64,000 bases of DNA from Phocaeicola paurosaccharolyticus JCM 15092 (GTDB taxonomy: Bacteria; Bacteroidota; Bacteroidia; Bacteroidales; Bacteroidaceae). Positions 10,871 through 21,832 of the stretch are shown here, one piece after another (the first letter of the stretch is position 1; each line of letters starts with the position of its first letter). The notes beneath the pieces are model-generated. The model did no database searches and was not told the origin of the DNA. It saw only the letters and a list, made by a program, of their open reading frames with translations. The stretch covers positions 1-64,000 of the forward strand of contig NZ_BAJR01000009.1 of NCBI RefSeq assembly GCF_000613805.1, in the 5' to 3' direction. The translations under genes and the position numbers were made by a program.

Positions 10871-13800
10871 ATGAAAAAGAACAAGGTTACCAAATTTATT
10901 TATTCGGGCTTATTATTAATAATGTTACTAGTATTATTTCCAGTAACATTGTCAGCCCAAAATAAAATGGTCATTGGCAAAGTAGTCGATTCATCTAATG
11001 AGCCAATCATTGGAGCCTCCGTATTGGAAAAGGGTACTCAGAATGGTACCATTACTGATATTGATGGCAAATTTGATTTGAACGTCGCATTAGGAAAGAC
11101 ACTAATTATCTCTTACATCGGTTATCAATCACAAGATGTCAAGGTAACTGATACAAACATTACTATTATTCTTAAAGAGGATACAAAAACTCTTGATGAA
11201 GTTGTAGTTGTTGGTTATGGTGTTCAGAAAAAAAGTGTAGTAACTGCAGCCATAAGTAAAGTTACTGCTGAAGAACTAAACTCAGCTAAGCCATCTCGTG
11301 TAGAGGACGCTCTGAAAGGAAAGGTTTCAGGTGTTCAGATAACACAAAGTTCCGGCCAGCCAGGTTCTGACTCAAAGGTAAGGATTCGTGGTATCGGTAC
11401 AGTAAACAATTCTGAACCTTTATATATAGTTGATGGTATGCCTGTTGATGGTGGCATTGGTTACCTTAATCCTGTTGATATTGCATCTGTAGAGATTTTG
11501 AAAGATGCTGCTTCTGCTGCAATCTATGGTGCTAGAGCAGCAAATGGAGTTGTACTTGTTACAACAAAGACAGGTGTTAGCGGCAAAACAACCATAAACT
11601 ATGATTTTAGTTATGGATGGCAGAATCCATGGAAGAAAAAAGCTGTACTTAATGCAACAGAGTATATGACTATAATGAATGAGATGGACATTAATGATGG
11701 TAATTCTCCTCGTTATTCTCAAGAACAAGTTGCACAAGCCGGTAAAGGTACTGATTGGCAAGATCAAGTTTTTAACTATGATGCACCTATTCAGCAACAT
11801 CAGGTTAGTATAAATGGTGGTAATGATAAGAACCAATATTTCCTCTCTTTAGGATATTTTGATCAAGAAGGTATTGTGGGAGGTAATCATGGCAAGTCTA
11901 ACTACAAACGTTGGAGTTTACGTTCTAACTCAACCCACACAATCTTTGAAGATACTTCAAGAAAATTCCTTAATAAGTTAAAGGTAGGAGTGAACATAGG
12001 TTATTCAAGGATTACTTCTACAGGTGTTGAGACAAACACAGAATATGGATCTATTCTTGGTTCTGCTGTAACTTTTTCACCTTTAGTTCCTGTTTATGCT
12101 TCTCAAGAGGAAGGTGATGCTATTCTTAAAGCATTTCCTACAGCTGTGACTGATGGTAGAGGTGGTGTATTCTCTCTCCCTCCATCTGGATATCAGGAGC
12201 TTGCTAATCCGGTAGCACAACTATATGCTCCAACTTTGACAAAAAATAATGAAGACAAGTTCGTTGGTTCATTCTATGCTGAACTTGATATTCTCCCTGG
12301 ATTGACATTTAAGAGCAGCTATGGAGCAGACCTAGCTTTCTGGGGTGCAGATGGATATGGCTTTGAATATTATATGTGCTCTATGAAAAAGAATGAGCAG
12401 AGCTGGGTACAGAGTGAGATGAACAGAGGATTCAAATGGCAGGTTGAGAACTTGCTTACATATAATAAGAGTCTAGGCGAACACAATTTCACAGTTGTTC
12501 TTGGTCAGTCAGCACAGAAATATACATATCGTAATCTTGGAGGTAATGATTATAGCCTTCTAGAGACTGATCCAACTAAAGCAAATATTAATTCAGCTGT
12601 TGGTACTCGTGATGACGAGAGAGTATGGGGTGGTACAGGTGGTTATAACTTTACTGCATTGGCTTCATATTTCGGTCGTATCAATTATAACTATGCAGAG
12701 CGTTATATGTTACAGCTTACTGTACGTCGTGATGGATCTTCACGTTTCGGTCCAGATCATAAATGGGCTACATTCCCAGCTGTTTCTGCAGGATGGAATG
12801 TATTAAATGAACCATTCTTACAAGATGCTCGTCCTGATTGGTTCAACAGTTTGAAACTTCGCTTTAGCTGGGGTAAGAATGGTAATGAAAACATAGGTAA
12901 CTTCCGTTACACAGCTCTTATGGATGGTGGTCAGAACTACTATTTCGGTGGAGGTTATAGTGTAGCTGATGGTGCGAAAAGTGGTGAAATGCAATATGGC
13001 TCATCTCCATCAGCATTGGCAAATGCAAATATCAAGTGGGAAGAGTCGGAACAAATTGACCTTGGTCTTGATGCTCGTTTCTTCAGAGACAGACTTAGCT
13101 TTGGTATTGACTACTTCGATAAGAAAACAAATGGTATGTTGATGGATCAGCCTATTCCAAGTTATGTTGGACAGAGTGCTCCAATGAGTAATCTTGGTAA
13201 GATGAAGAACTGGGGTATTGAGTTAGAAGCAGGATGGAAGAATTCTATAAACGATTTCCAATATAGTATCTCTGCTAATGCTTCTTATCTGAAAAATAAA
13301 CTTATCAATTTAGGAAATGCATCAGGTGAGACAAACTATGAAAATGGAGGAGCTTCAGGTGTTGGAGATTACGTTCATGCAAAGAATGGTGAAGTTTGGC
13401 CATATTTCTATGGAATGAAGACAGACGGATTATTCCAGAATCAGGCTGAAATAGATGCATATGTTAATGATAAAGGTCAAAAGATGCAACCAGACGCACA
13501 ACCTGGTGATGTTAAATTTGTAGATACAAACAATAATGGAGTAGTAAATGATGATGACCGTACCAAAATTGGTAAAGGTATGCCTGACTGGACATTTGGT
13601 TTAACACTTGGAGCTGATTGGAAGGGATTTGATTTGAATCTATTCTTCCAAGGTACTTTAGGAAATGATATATTTGATTTTGCACAAAGAGGTGATATAC
13701 CGGCAATGAATCGTCCTGCATGGGTTATGGATCGTTGGATCGGTGAGGGTACATCTAATAAGATTCCAAGAATGACAAGTGCAAATCCAAACAAGAACTG

Positions 13801-14092
13801 GAGAGCTTCAGATATCTATATCAAAGATGGTTCTTATCTACGTCTTAAGACAGCTCAACTTGGTTATACTCTACCTGCTTATCTAACAATGAAAGCTTCT
13901 ATTCAGAAATTAAGAGTTTATGTATCTGCTGAGAACCTGTTGACATTTACAAAATATGATGGATTTGAACCTGAGCTAGCTTCAGGTGGATATACAACTA
14001 TTGGAGTTGATAAGGGCATCTATCCTCAATCAAGAACAATATCTGTTGGTGCAAACATAACTTCTAAAATCCTTAAAAATAATAGAATATGA
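10871..14092 (+). CDS. SusC/RagA-type TonB-dependent outer-membrane glycan transporter
   Basis: Outer-membrane beta-barrel of 1073 aa that imports oligosaccharides using TonB energy. In order: signal peptide (about 1-30), carboxypeptidase-D-like domain (KVVDSSNEPIIGASV, about 37-110), TonB box region TLDEVVVVGYG (about 112-122), plug domain with the SusC signature VRIRGIGTVNNSEPLYIVDG and SAAIYGARAANGVVLVTTK, then a barrel of about 800 residues ending in the KNNRI tail. The stop overlaps the start of susD (ATGA-type, 4 nt). It heads the PUL operon. The cargo is inferred from the downstream enzymes to be a beta-1,3-glucan. Confidence 0.95.
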   Translation: MKKNKVTKFIYSGLLLIMLLVLFPVTLSAQNKMVIGKVVDSSNEPIIGASVLEKGTQNGTITDIDGKFDLNVALGKTLIISYIGYQSQDVKVTDTNITIILKEDTKTLDEVVVVGYGVQKKSVVTAAISKVTAEELNSAKPSRVEDALKGKVSGVQITQSSGQPGSDSKVRIRGIGTVNNSEPLYIVDGMPVDGGIGYLNPVDIASVEILKDAASAAIYGARAANGVVLVTTKTGVSGKTTINYDFSYGWQNPWKKKAVLNATEYMTIMNEMDINDGNSPRYSQEQVAQAGKGTDWQDQVFNYDAPIQQHQVSINGGNDKNQYFLSLGYFDQEGIVGGNHGKSNYKRWSLRSNSTHTIFEDTSRKFLNKLKVGVNIGYSRITSTGVETNTEYGSILGSAVTFSPLVPVYASQEEGDAILKAFPTAVTDGRGGVFSLPPSGYQELANPVAQLYAPTLTKNNEDKFVGSFYAELDILPGLTFKSSYGADLAFWGADGYGFEYYMCSMKKNEQSWVQSEMNRGFKWQVENLLTYNKSLGEHNFTVVLGQSAQKYTYRNLGGNDYSLLETDPTKANINSAVGTRDDERVWGGTGGYNFTALASYFGRINYNYAERYMLQLTVRRDGSSRFGPDHKWATFPAVSAGWNVLNEPFLQDARPDWFNSLKLRFSWGKNGNENIGNFRYTALMDGGQNYYFGGGYSVADGAKSGEMQYGSSPSALANANIKWEESEQIDLGLDARFFRDRLSFGIDYFDKKTNGMLMDQPIPSYVGQSAPMSNLGKMKNWGIELEAGWKNSINDFQYSISANASYLKNKLINLGNASGETNYENGGASGVGDYVHAKNGEVWPYFYGMKTDGLFQNQAEIDAYVNDKGQKMQPDAQPGDVKFVDTNNNGVVNDDDRTKIGKGMPDWTFGLTLGADWKGFDLNLFFQGTLGNDIFDFAQRGDIPAMNRPAWVMDRWIGEGTSNKIPRMTSANPNKNWRASDIYIKDGSYLRLKTAQLGYTLPAYLTMKASIQKLRVYVSAENLLTFTKYDGFEPELASGGYTTIGVDKGIYPQSRTISVGANITSKILKNNRI

Positions 14093-15618
14093 AAAAATAT
14101 ATTATATATGCCGCTTCGTTGATGGTATCATCTTTGATCACATTGACATCCTGCGGAGATGATTTTCTTACTGCAGGTCCTACTGAGAAGCCTGAAGCTG
14201 GTGCAGAAGCTACTGAAGGAGCTATACTTTCAAGTTTAGGCTCTGCATACCAGATCCTCTTGTTCGACAGTTATGCAAACAATAACTATAATAGCATACT
14301 ATTAATGTCTGACCTTCGTTCTGATGATATATATAAGGGTGGTGGTGATGCCGGTGACCAATCAGCACTTTATTCACTCTCTCAATTCAAGATCAGCCCA
14401 TCTGAAAGTCTTGGTGGTCTTTGGAGTATCTATTTTACTGGTCTTGCACGCTGCAACAATGTCATCATAGCATGTAATAATGCTGTAGGTGTGCTTGATG
14501 CCAAGAAAACTCAATATAATGCTGAGGCTCATTTTCTAAGAGCATATTATTTGCATTTGTTGTGGAAGTTCTTTGGAAACATACCATATTTTGAAGAGCC
14601 TCTAAAGGATCCATATATGGCAAAACAGCTCAGTGCAGACGAGATTTATACAAAAATTCTTGCTGATCTTGAAATAGCATGTCAGGATGGTGCCTTAGCA
14701 ATGAATACAAATGACGGTACCAGTAGAGGACGTGTTTCTAGAGCTGCTGCTTTGATGTTAAAAGCCAGAGTCGTAATGTATCAAAAAGATGAAGCAAAAT
14801 ATGCAGAAGTTGCGAATGATATGGCTACAATCATAAAGAGTGGCAACTTTAAACTAATGAAAGATTTTAATGCTATCTGGGTTGATGAGAATGAATTTTG
14901 CAGTGAATCAATATTTGAAAGCAATCAGATGCCTGAAGGTAAAACTTGGTCAAGTGGCTGGGGTGGATATGGAACAAACTTGCCAGCTTTCATCTCTCCA
15001 AATGAACTAAAAGATCCTAACGATATTTTTAAAGGTGGTTGGGGTTTTGGTCCAGTACGTATGGCTGCTTACAATATGTATGAAGATGGTGATAAGCGTC
15101 GTGACGGTTCTATTAATGATTGGCGTGAGGCTACTTATGGTAAACGTTTCCAAGATACAGGTCTTTTCCTGAAAAAATATGCAGCCCGTGTTGGATACAA
15201 CCCTCCTCCTGGAGATGTTGACTTGAATTACTGTAACAACGTCCGTATATTCAGATATGCAGAGACTCTTCTCAACTATGTTGAGCTTGTAAAGATTAAT
15301 GGTGTAGCAGAACAACAAGGTGTTAGCGCTCAGGAGTGTCTTGATCAGATAAGAGAGAGAGCATTTGGTGCACCTAACTCAATTCCTGCAACTGCTGTCA
15401 ATATTAAGGCAGAACGTCATAAAGAGTTTCTTGGTGAGGGAATGCGTTTCTATGATCTAGTTAGATGGGGTGATGCTGCTACCGTATTGACAGAAAACGA
15501 TGCTGCACACAATTCTGTCCGTACTTATAGTGATAAAAATAGATTTATTCCTATTCCATTGAGTGAAATTGAGAAGACTAAAGGAACAGAGTTTGAGTTA
15601 AAACAGAATGAGTATTAA
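14089..15618 (+). CDS. SusD/RagB-type glycan-binding outer-membrane lipoprotein
   Basis: Surface lid of the SusC transporter that captures glycans. It has 509 aa with a lipoprotein signal (lipobox LTSCGDDF, Cys about residue 22), an N-terminal SusD-like TPR domain and the C-terminal RagB/SusD domain with RHKEFLGEGMRFYDLVRWG and FIPIPLSEIEKT, both typical of the family. The start overlaps the susC stop by 4 nt, so the two are translationally coupled. Confidence 0.95.
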   Translation: MKKYIIYAASLMVSSLITLTSCGDDFLTAGPTEKPEAGAEATEGAILSSLGSAYQILLFDSYANNNYNSILLMSDLRSDDIYKGGGDAGDQSALYSLSQFKISPSESLGGLWSIYFTGLARCNNVIIACNNAVGVLDAKKTQYNAEAHFLRAYYLHLLWKFFGNIPYFEEPLKDPYMAKQLSADEIYTKILADLEIACQDGALAMNTNDGTSRGRVSRAAALMLKARVVMYQKDEAKYAEVANDMATIIKSGNFKLMKDFNAIWVDENEFCSESIFESNQMPEGKTWSSGWGGYGTNLPAFISPNELKDPNDIFKGGWGFGPVRMAAYNMYEDGDKRRDGSINDWREATYGKRFQDTGLFLKKYAARVGYNPPPGDVDLNYCNNVRIFRYAETLLNYVELVKINGVAEQQGVSAQECLDQIRERAFGAPNSIPATAVNIKAERHKEFLGEGMRFYDLVRWGDAATVLTENDAAHNSVRTYSDKNRFIPIPLSEIEKTKGTEFELKQNEY

Positions 15619-15638
15619 CCAATTGTAAATACTATACA

Positions 15639-17042
15639 ATGATGAAAAATATATTTAAATCACTTGTCATGATACTCATGGGTGTTTTTGTCATGACTTC
15701 ATGTGATCCACAAGATAATGATGACAATGCTTTAGGGCAATTACCTCTGGCTAGTCAGTTGGACTTTACTTTCACACCATCGGCAGAGAAACCTAATGTG
15801 GTAGCTTTAAAGAATGAATCATCTCTTAATGGTGTAGCTACTTGGGATTTTGGTAATGGTGGTAAGGGTAAAGGTGATAATGTAACTGCATCATTCCCTT
15901 TCAAGGGTGATTATACTATCTCTATGACTCTTTATACTACTGGAGGATCAACTACAATAACAAAAGTAATATCTATTACCAATGATGATATGTCACTTCT
16001 TGATACTCCTATGTACAATGCACTAACCGGTGGAGCTGCAAATCTTAATGGTAAGACATGGGTGTTTGATCAATATGTAGCCGGTCACTTCGGCGTTGGA
16101 CCTGCTGACGGAAGTACTCCATCTTGGTGGTCATGTCCTGCTGATGGAAAATTGCAATCAAGCATGTATACCCAGGAGTTCACTTTTATACAGGTAGGTG
16201 TTAAGATGATATGGAAAAACAATGGATATGTATATACAAATTCAGCAGGTAAAGATGCTCTTGGAGGTACTGCTATTGTGCCGGGAGCCGGTGACTTTGA
16301 TGTAGAGTATACACCTAAAACATCATATACTTATACTCTTGATGAGGTAAACAAAACTATTACTATAAGCGATGGTGGATTCTTCGGACATTATACCGGT
16401 ACTTCAACATATCAGATTCTTAAACTCACAGATGATGAGATGTATCTTAAGGTTGTTAGTACAGTTGAACCAGGCAATGGTTGGTGGTACAGATTTGTTC
16501 CAAAGGAGAAGAATGTCAAACCTATTGTTCCTATGAAAGCTGTGGCTTTAGCTGAAAATTTTGAGGCAGAAAAGTTGAAGATTGATTTTAAGAGAGAGAG
16601 TATGGGTAAACTAGACTCTATTTATTCTAATCCTGCACCTTTAGCTCTTAACAGTTCTAAGAGAGTCTATCTCTACGAGAAGAGTACAGAATTATACTCT
16701 AATGTATCATATACTGTATCAGGCTATAAATTTGATCTTTCAACTCTGAATAAGGTAAGAATTAAGGTCTTTATTCCATCTTACAATGACTATTCTGTTG
16801 ATAAACTTAAGAAACAGGTTGCAGTTAAACTTCAGAATAATGATAATGGTGGAAATGCTTGGCAGACACAGACAGAGGTTGTTAAGGGTGATCTGCCTAC
16901 AGATAAGTGGATAGAATTGGAATTTGACTTCAGCACTGTGAAAGATCGAACAGACTATGATAAGATAGTAATACAGTTCGGCGGTGAAGGCCATAATGTT
17001 CCTGGAATATTCTTCTTCGATGATTTCTCATTTAGCGAATAA
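15639..17042 (+). CDS. PKD-domain surface glycan-binding lipoprotein (SGBP-B position)
   Basis: Lipoprotein of 467 aa (lipobox VMTSCDPQ) encoded 21 nt after susD, the place where PULs encode a second glycan-binding protein. Residues about 40-115 form a PKD domain (ATWDFGNGG, then FPFKGDYTISMTLYTTGG). Then follows a region with many Trp residues (SWWSCPADG, GNGWWYRF), possibly sugar-stacking. The C-terminal 150 residues look like a carbohydrate-binding beta sandwich (IELEFDFSTVKDRTDYDKI, IFFFDDFSFSE). No catalytic motif is visible. Laminarin PULs of Bacteroides are known to carry PKD-containing binding proteins here, which supports the substrate assignment. Confidence 0.8.
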   Translation: MMKNIFKSLVMILMGVFVMTSCDPQDNDDNALGQLPLASQLDFTFTPSAEKPNVVALKNESSLNGVATWDFGNGGKGKGDNVTASFPFKGDYTISMTLYTTGGSTTITKVISITNDDMSLLDTPMYNALTGGAANLNGKTWVFDQYVAGHFGVGPADGSTPSWWSCPADGKLQSSMYTQEFTFIQVGVKMIWKNNGYVYTNSAGKDALGGTAIVPGAGDFDVEYTPKTSYTYTLDEVNKTITISDGGFFGHYTGTSTYQILKLTDDEMYLKVVSTVEPGNGWWYRFVPKEKNVKPIVPMKAVALAENFEAEKLKIDFKRESMGKLDSIYSNPAPLALNSSKRVYLYEKSTELYSNVSYTVSGYKFDLSTLNKVRIKVFIPSYNDYSVDKLKKQVAVKLQNNDNGGNAWQTQTEVVKGDLPTDKWIELEFDFSTVKDRTDYDKIVIQFGGEGHNVPGIFFFDDFSFSE

Positions 17043-17105
17043 ATTAATATAAACATGTAATAAGAGGTAGTTTAAATAACTACCTCTTACTTAAAAAAAT
17101 AAGTT

Positions 17106-18208
17106 ATGGCTTTTTGGTGGACATTACCTCTTTTTATCTGTGTATCATGCTCAAGTTCAAATGATGAGTTACCAGATGAAAAAAAGTAAGTATTGAGGTT
17201 ACTCAAGATAATTTTGTTGCAGATTCTGGAGGTGGTGAGAAAACTATAGTGATTAAGTCAACTCATCCATGGAATATAAAGTCTGATAATCAGGAGTGGT
17301 ATACACTCTCTGCTGACAGAGGATATACTGGTGAGTCTGCTATAAAAATTAAGACACAGAGGAATCTTGATGATAAAGTTAGAACGGGATTACTTAAGTT
17401 TTACGTGGGTAATGATTGTATAAAAGAGTTTCATTTTTCTCAAGCTAAGGGAGTTCTAGTAAGCTATGTACCTCAGGGATATAGTCTTGTTTGGAATGAC
17501 GAATTCAATCAAGAGGCTGCTGCTGGTGGCAAGCCCTCTCTACCTAGTTCAGAATGGTGGTATGAAAAAGGTGATGGAGGTTGGGGAAACCATGAGATAC
17601 AAAATTATGTAGCTGGTTTTCAAGGTACCGACACTTGTGCAATAGTAAAAAATGGATCATTAAAAATAATAGCAAAAAAGGTTCAGGATAAGGTGTTGTC
17701 TGTTAGAATGAATACCAATAAAAGCTGGAAATATGGATATTTTGAGGCAAGGCTCAAATTACCAAAAGGAAAAGGTACATGGCCGGCTTTTTGGATGATG
17801 CCGGTAAATTTCAATGCTTGGCCAGATGATGGAGAGATTGATATTATGGAAGAGGTAGGATACAGACCGGGATACGTTAGTTCATCAATACATTGTAAAT
17901 CATATTATCACTCTATAGGTACTCAGAAAACAGGCGAACAGTATATTGCAGATTGTTCAGACGACTTTCATATCTATGCTCTGGAGTGGACAGAGAGCTA
18001 TATAAAAGGATTCGTCGATGGAAAATGCCATTTCACTTTCAATAATGATAACAAAGGTGATAAAAATACATGGCCATTTAATACTCTTTTTTATCTAAAA
18101 CTAAATCTTGCTTGGGGTGGCGATTGGGGAGGAGCACAAGGAGTTGATGAAACAGCTCTTCCTACGACATATGAGATAGACTATGTTCGTGTATATCAGA
18201 AAAATTAA
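17106..18208 (+). CDS. GH16 endo-beta-1,3-glucanase (laminarinase-like) lipoprotein with BACON-like N-domain, split by a frameshift in an A run
   Basis: An upstream frame from ATG 17106 encodes a lipoprotein signal (MAFWWTLPLFICVSCSSS) and then stops. The +1 frame continues at once with VSIEVTQDNFVADSGGGEK, the look of a BACON domain, and then the enzyme. One extra A in the seven-A run at 17179-17185 joins them into about 367 aa. The catalytic motif of GH16, GEIDIMEE (E, D, E at about residues 244, 246 and 249), is present, with the flanking WPAFWMMPV and CHFTFNNDN. This class cuts internal beta-1,3 (or mixed-linkage) glucan bonds at the cell surface. Without the correction the enzyme would lack an export signal, which supports a sequencing error. 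Confidence 0.88.
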
Positions 18209-18213
18209 TAGGT

Positions 18214-19467
18214 ATGAAAAAAATATTACTTCTGTTGCTTTTATGTGTTTCAATAGGTACATATTCTTATGCAACAATAAAAAATGCTCAAAATAGAATA
18301 GTCTCTTTTTTGAGAGTGTCAGAACAAAATATAGTTAAAGAGGATGGATCTAAACACTTAATTCTAGGTACTAATTTGGGAAACTGGCTTAATCCTGAAG
18401 GTTATATGTTCGGTTTTCAGAAGACTAATGCGCCTTGGAAGATAAACCAGATGCTTTGTGAGCTTATTGGTCCTGATGATGCCGCAAAATTTTGGAAGGA
18501 GTTTAAGGAAAATTATATAACAGAGAAAGATATTGAGTTCATAGCATCGACAGGGTCAAATACAATAAGATTGCCATTCCATTATAAACTTTTTACAGAT
18601 GAAGATTATATGGGATTAACCTCTCAACAGGATGGATTCAAAATTGTAGATAAAGTAGTAGAATGGTGTAGGAAATATAATATATACCTCATACTCGATA
18701 TGCATGATGCTCCTGGTGGTCAGACTGGTGATAATATAGATGACAGTTATGGTTATCCATGGCTATTCGAGAGTGAAACTAGCCAGAAAAAGTTTTGTGA
18801 TATATGGGAGAAGATAGCTGAACACTATAAAAATGAGCCGGTAATTTTAGGTTATGAACTCATAAATGAGCCTATAGCACCATATTTCTCAAATATGGAT
18901 GAGATGAATGCCAAATTAGAACTTCTTCAAAAGCGTGCTGTTCAAGCTATCAGAAGAAAAGATAAAAGACACATAATTCTTCTTGGAGGTGCTCAATGGA
19001 ATGGGAATTTTAAACCATTTTCAGACTGGAATTATGATAACAATATCATGTATACTTGTCATAGATATGGTGGTGAGGCTACAAAAGCGGCAATACAACA
19101 GATTATTGATTTCCGTGATAAGGTAAATCTTCCTATGTATATGGGAGAGATTGGACATAATACAGATCAATGGCAAGCTGATTTTTGCAAGGTTATGAGA
19201 GATAATAATATAGGTTATACATTTTGGCCATACAAAAAAGTGGACAACTCATGTTTCATGGCTATAAAAAGACCTGAAGGATGGCAATCTATTATAGATT
19301 ACTCCGAGAAAGCAAGGATTACCTTCAAAGATATAAGGGATGCGCGTCCTGACCAGGGTGTAACTAAAGAGCTCTTGAAAAAGTTTATTGAAAACTCAAG
19401 ATTTGAGAACTGCTTAGTACAAGATAGCTATATCAAATCACTTAATATAAACACTGACAATAACTAA
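18214..19467 (+). CDS. Glycoside hydrolase family 5 beta-glucanase
   Basis: Secreted retaining glycosidase of 417 aa with an N-terminal signal peptide (MKKILLLLLLCVSIGTYSYA). The TIM barrel opens with LGTNLGNWLNPEGYMFGF, resembling exo-beta-1,3-glucanases. The acid/base is Glu at about 219 in YELINEPIAP and the nucleophile is Glu at about 312 in YMGEIGH. It lies 5 nt after the GH16 gene and 7 nt before GH3, inside the PUL operon. I cannot assign a GH5 subfamily. Beta-1,3- or beta-1,6-glucan is likely; cellulose-type activity is possible. Confidence 0.85.
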   Translation: MKKILLLLLLCVSIGTYSYATIKNAQNRIVSFLRVSEQNIVKEDGSKHLILGTNLGNWLNPEGYMFGFQKTNAPWKINQMLCELIGPDDAAKFWKEFKENYITEKDIEFIASTGSNTIRLPFHYKLFTDEDYMGLTSQQDGFKIVDKVVEWCRKYNIYLILDMHDAPGGQTGDNIDDSYGYPWLFESETSQKKFCDIWEKIAEHYKNEPVILGYELINEPIAPYFSNMDEMNAKLELLQKRAVQAIRRKDKRHIILLGGAQWNGNFKPFSDWNYDNNIMYTCHRYGGEATKAAIQQIIDFRDKVNLPMYMGEIGHNTDQWQADFCKVMRDNNIGYTFWPYKKVDNSCFMAIKRPEGWQSIIDYSEKARITFKDIRDARPDQGVTKELLKKFIENSRFENCLVQDSYIKSLNINTDNN

Positions 19468-19474
19468 TTAAAAC

Positions 19475-21717
19475 ATGAACAAATCGAAGGTTATTAATAT
19501 TTGTCTTGGCCTGTTTCTATTTGCAAATCAGACTTTTGCTCAGATGAATATTGCTGCATATCTAGATGATTCGCAGCCTATAGAAAAAAAAGTTGAAGAT
19601 GCTCTTAACAGAATGACTCTGGAGGAGAAGATAAAGATGATCCATGCACAATCTAAATTTTCATCTCCTGGAGTACAACGTTTGGGAATTCCAGATGTAT
19701 GGATGACTGACGGACCTCATGGAATACGTCCAGAAGTTCTTTGGGATGAGTGGGACCAAGCTGGATGGACAAATGATTCATGTACAGCTTTCCCGGCACT
19801 TACATGTCTTGCTGCTACTTGGAACAGTGATGTTTCTTACCTCTATGGTAAGAGCATTGGTGAAGAGGCAAGATATAGAAACAAGGCAGTTCTTCTAGGA
19901 CCAGGCGTTAATATTTATCGTACTCCTTTGAATGGAAGAAATTTTGAATATATGGGTGAGGACCCTTATCTGGCATCTAAGATGGTAGTACCTTACATTC
20001 AAGGAGTACAAAGCAATGGTGTTGCAGCATGTGTAAAACATTATGCTCTTAACAATCAGGAGGTAAATCGTCATACTACAAATGTGATAATAGATGATAG
20101 AACATTGAGGGAGATTTATCTTCCGGCATTCAACGCTGCTGTTACAGAAGGAAAAGCTTGGGCAATAATGGTTCATATAACTTATACAAGAACCAACATT
20201 GCTGCCATAATGAATATCTTCTCAATAATATTCTTAAGAAAGAGTGGGGATTCGATGGAGTAGTTGTATCTGACTGGGGAGGAACTCATAATACAAAAGA
20301 GGCTATAACTAATGGACTTGATATGGAGTTTGGCTCTTGGACAAATGGATTGTCTAATGGTACATCCAATGCTTATGATAACTACTATATGGCTTTCCCT
20401 TATCTGAAAATGATTAAGAGTGGAGAGGTTGGTACAAAGGAACTTGATGATAAAGTAAGAAGAGTCTTGAGATTGATTTTCCGAACATCAATGAATAGAA
20501 ATCGTCCATACGGAACTCTTTGTTCTCAGGAACATAGTGATGCTGCAAGAAAAATAGGTGAAGAGGGTATAGTGCTTCTTAAAAATAGTGGTAATATTTT
20601 ACCTCTTAATTTATCTACAAATAAGAAGATTGCAGTTATAGGTGAGAATGCACTTAAGATGATGACTGTAGGTGGAGGTAGCTCTTCACTGAAAGTGAAA
20701 TATGAAATTTCTCCACTTGATGGTATTATCAAAAAGATTGGAGATAAAGCAAAAGTGGTATATGCAAGAGGCTATGTAGGTGATCCTGGAGGTGAATATA
20801 ATGGAGTTAAATCAGGTCAGGATCTTAATGATTCAAGAAGTGAACAAGAGCTTATTAATGAGGCTGTCTCAGTAGCAAAAGATGCTGAATATGTTATATT
20901 CGTTGGAGGATTAAATAAAAGTAAAAATCAAGACTGTGAAGACTCTGACAGAACTTCATTAGAATTACCATATGCTCAGAATAAACTTATTGATGCATTG
21001 GCAAAATGTAATAAGAATATTATTGTAGTTAATATTTCAGGAAATGCAATAGCGATGCCTTGGGTTGATAAGGTCTCTTCAATACTTCAGGTGTGGTATC
21101 TTGGGACAGAAGCAGGAAATGCAATAGCTAACGTACTTACTGGTGCTGTTAATCCATCTGGTAAACTACCGTTCACTTTTCCTAAATCACTTGAGGATGT
21201 GGGAGCACATAAACTTGGTCAATATCCAGGTGTAAAAAGAGAAAATGAAGATATTTATGATCAGAAGTACAATGAGGGTATTTTTGTCGGATACAGATGG
21301 GCAGATAAGAATAAAACAAAACCTCAATTTGCATTCGGGCATGGATTGAGTTATACATCATTCTCAATGACTGGTTTTTCTCAGAGTACAAAAAGTATGA
21401 CTTCTGATGATGTTATCACTTTTACTGTTGATGTGAAGAATATAGGAAAAGTATCCGGAGCGGAGGTTGTTCAGCTATATGTAAGTGATGAAAAATCTTC
21501 TCTTCCACGTCCTATTAAAGAACTGAAAGGATTTAAGAAAGTCTTCTTGGAGCCTGGTGAATCTGAAAAAGTTACATTCACAATAGGTAAGAAGGAACTT
21601 AGCTTTTATGATGATACAAAAGGTCAGTGGATTGCTGAACCAGGGAAATTTACAGCTCTGATTGGTAACTCTTCTGATAATATTATAGGTAAGATAAACT
21701 TTGAACTGAAGCGATAA
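19475..21717 (+). CDS. GH3 beta-glucosidase of the PUL, split by a single-base frameshift
   Basis: Last enzyme of the PUL. The first frame (signal peptide ending NQTFAQ, then IPDVWMTDGPHGIRP and ACVKHYALNNQE) goes out of frame at GKAWAIM. The second resumes GSYNLYKNQHC, KEWGFDGVVVSDWGG (nucleophile Asp at about 267) and reaches the FnIII-like C-terminus. One added G in the GG at 20170-20171 gives a continuous protein of about 747 aa, normal for this family. This strain very probably has the intact gene. It would release glucose from oligosaccharides made by the GH16 and GH5 enzymes in the periplasm. Confidence 0.88.
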
Positions 21718-21750
21718 TCTGATGTTTTTTCAATATTTAAGGTAGATGTA

Positions 21751-21790
21751 AAAGAAAAGGACTTTATCAAAAAGTCTTTTTCTTTTTTGC
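21751..21790 (+). terminator. Terminator at the end of the PUL operon
   Basis: An inverted repeat AAAAGAAAAGGACTTT / AAAGTC(T)TTTTCTTTT runs over 21751-21788 with a T-rich end, 34 nt after the GH3 stop. Confidence 0.65.
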
Positions 21791-21832
21791 GTTATAAATA
21801 AAAAGCATTATTTTTCACTATAATCTAATCAT

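Noticed and set aside
11420-11836. 138-codon antisense frame within SusC
   Set aside because: Cys/Ile-rich shadow of a strongly supported gene, without a start context.
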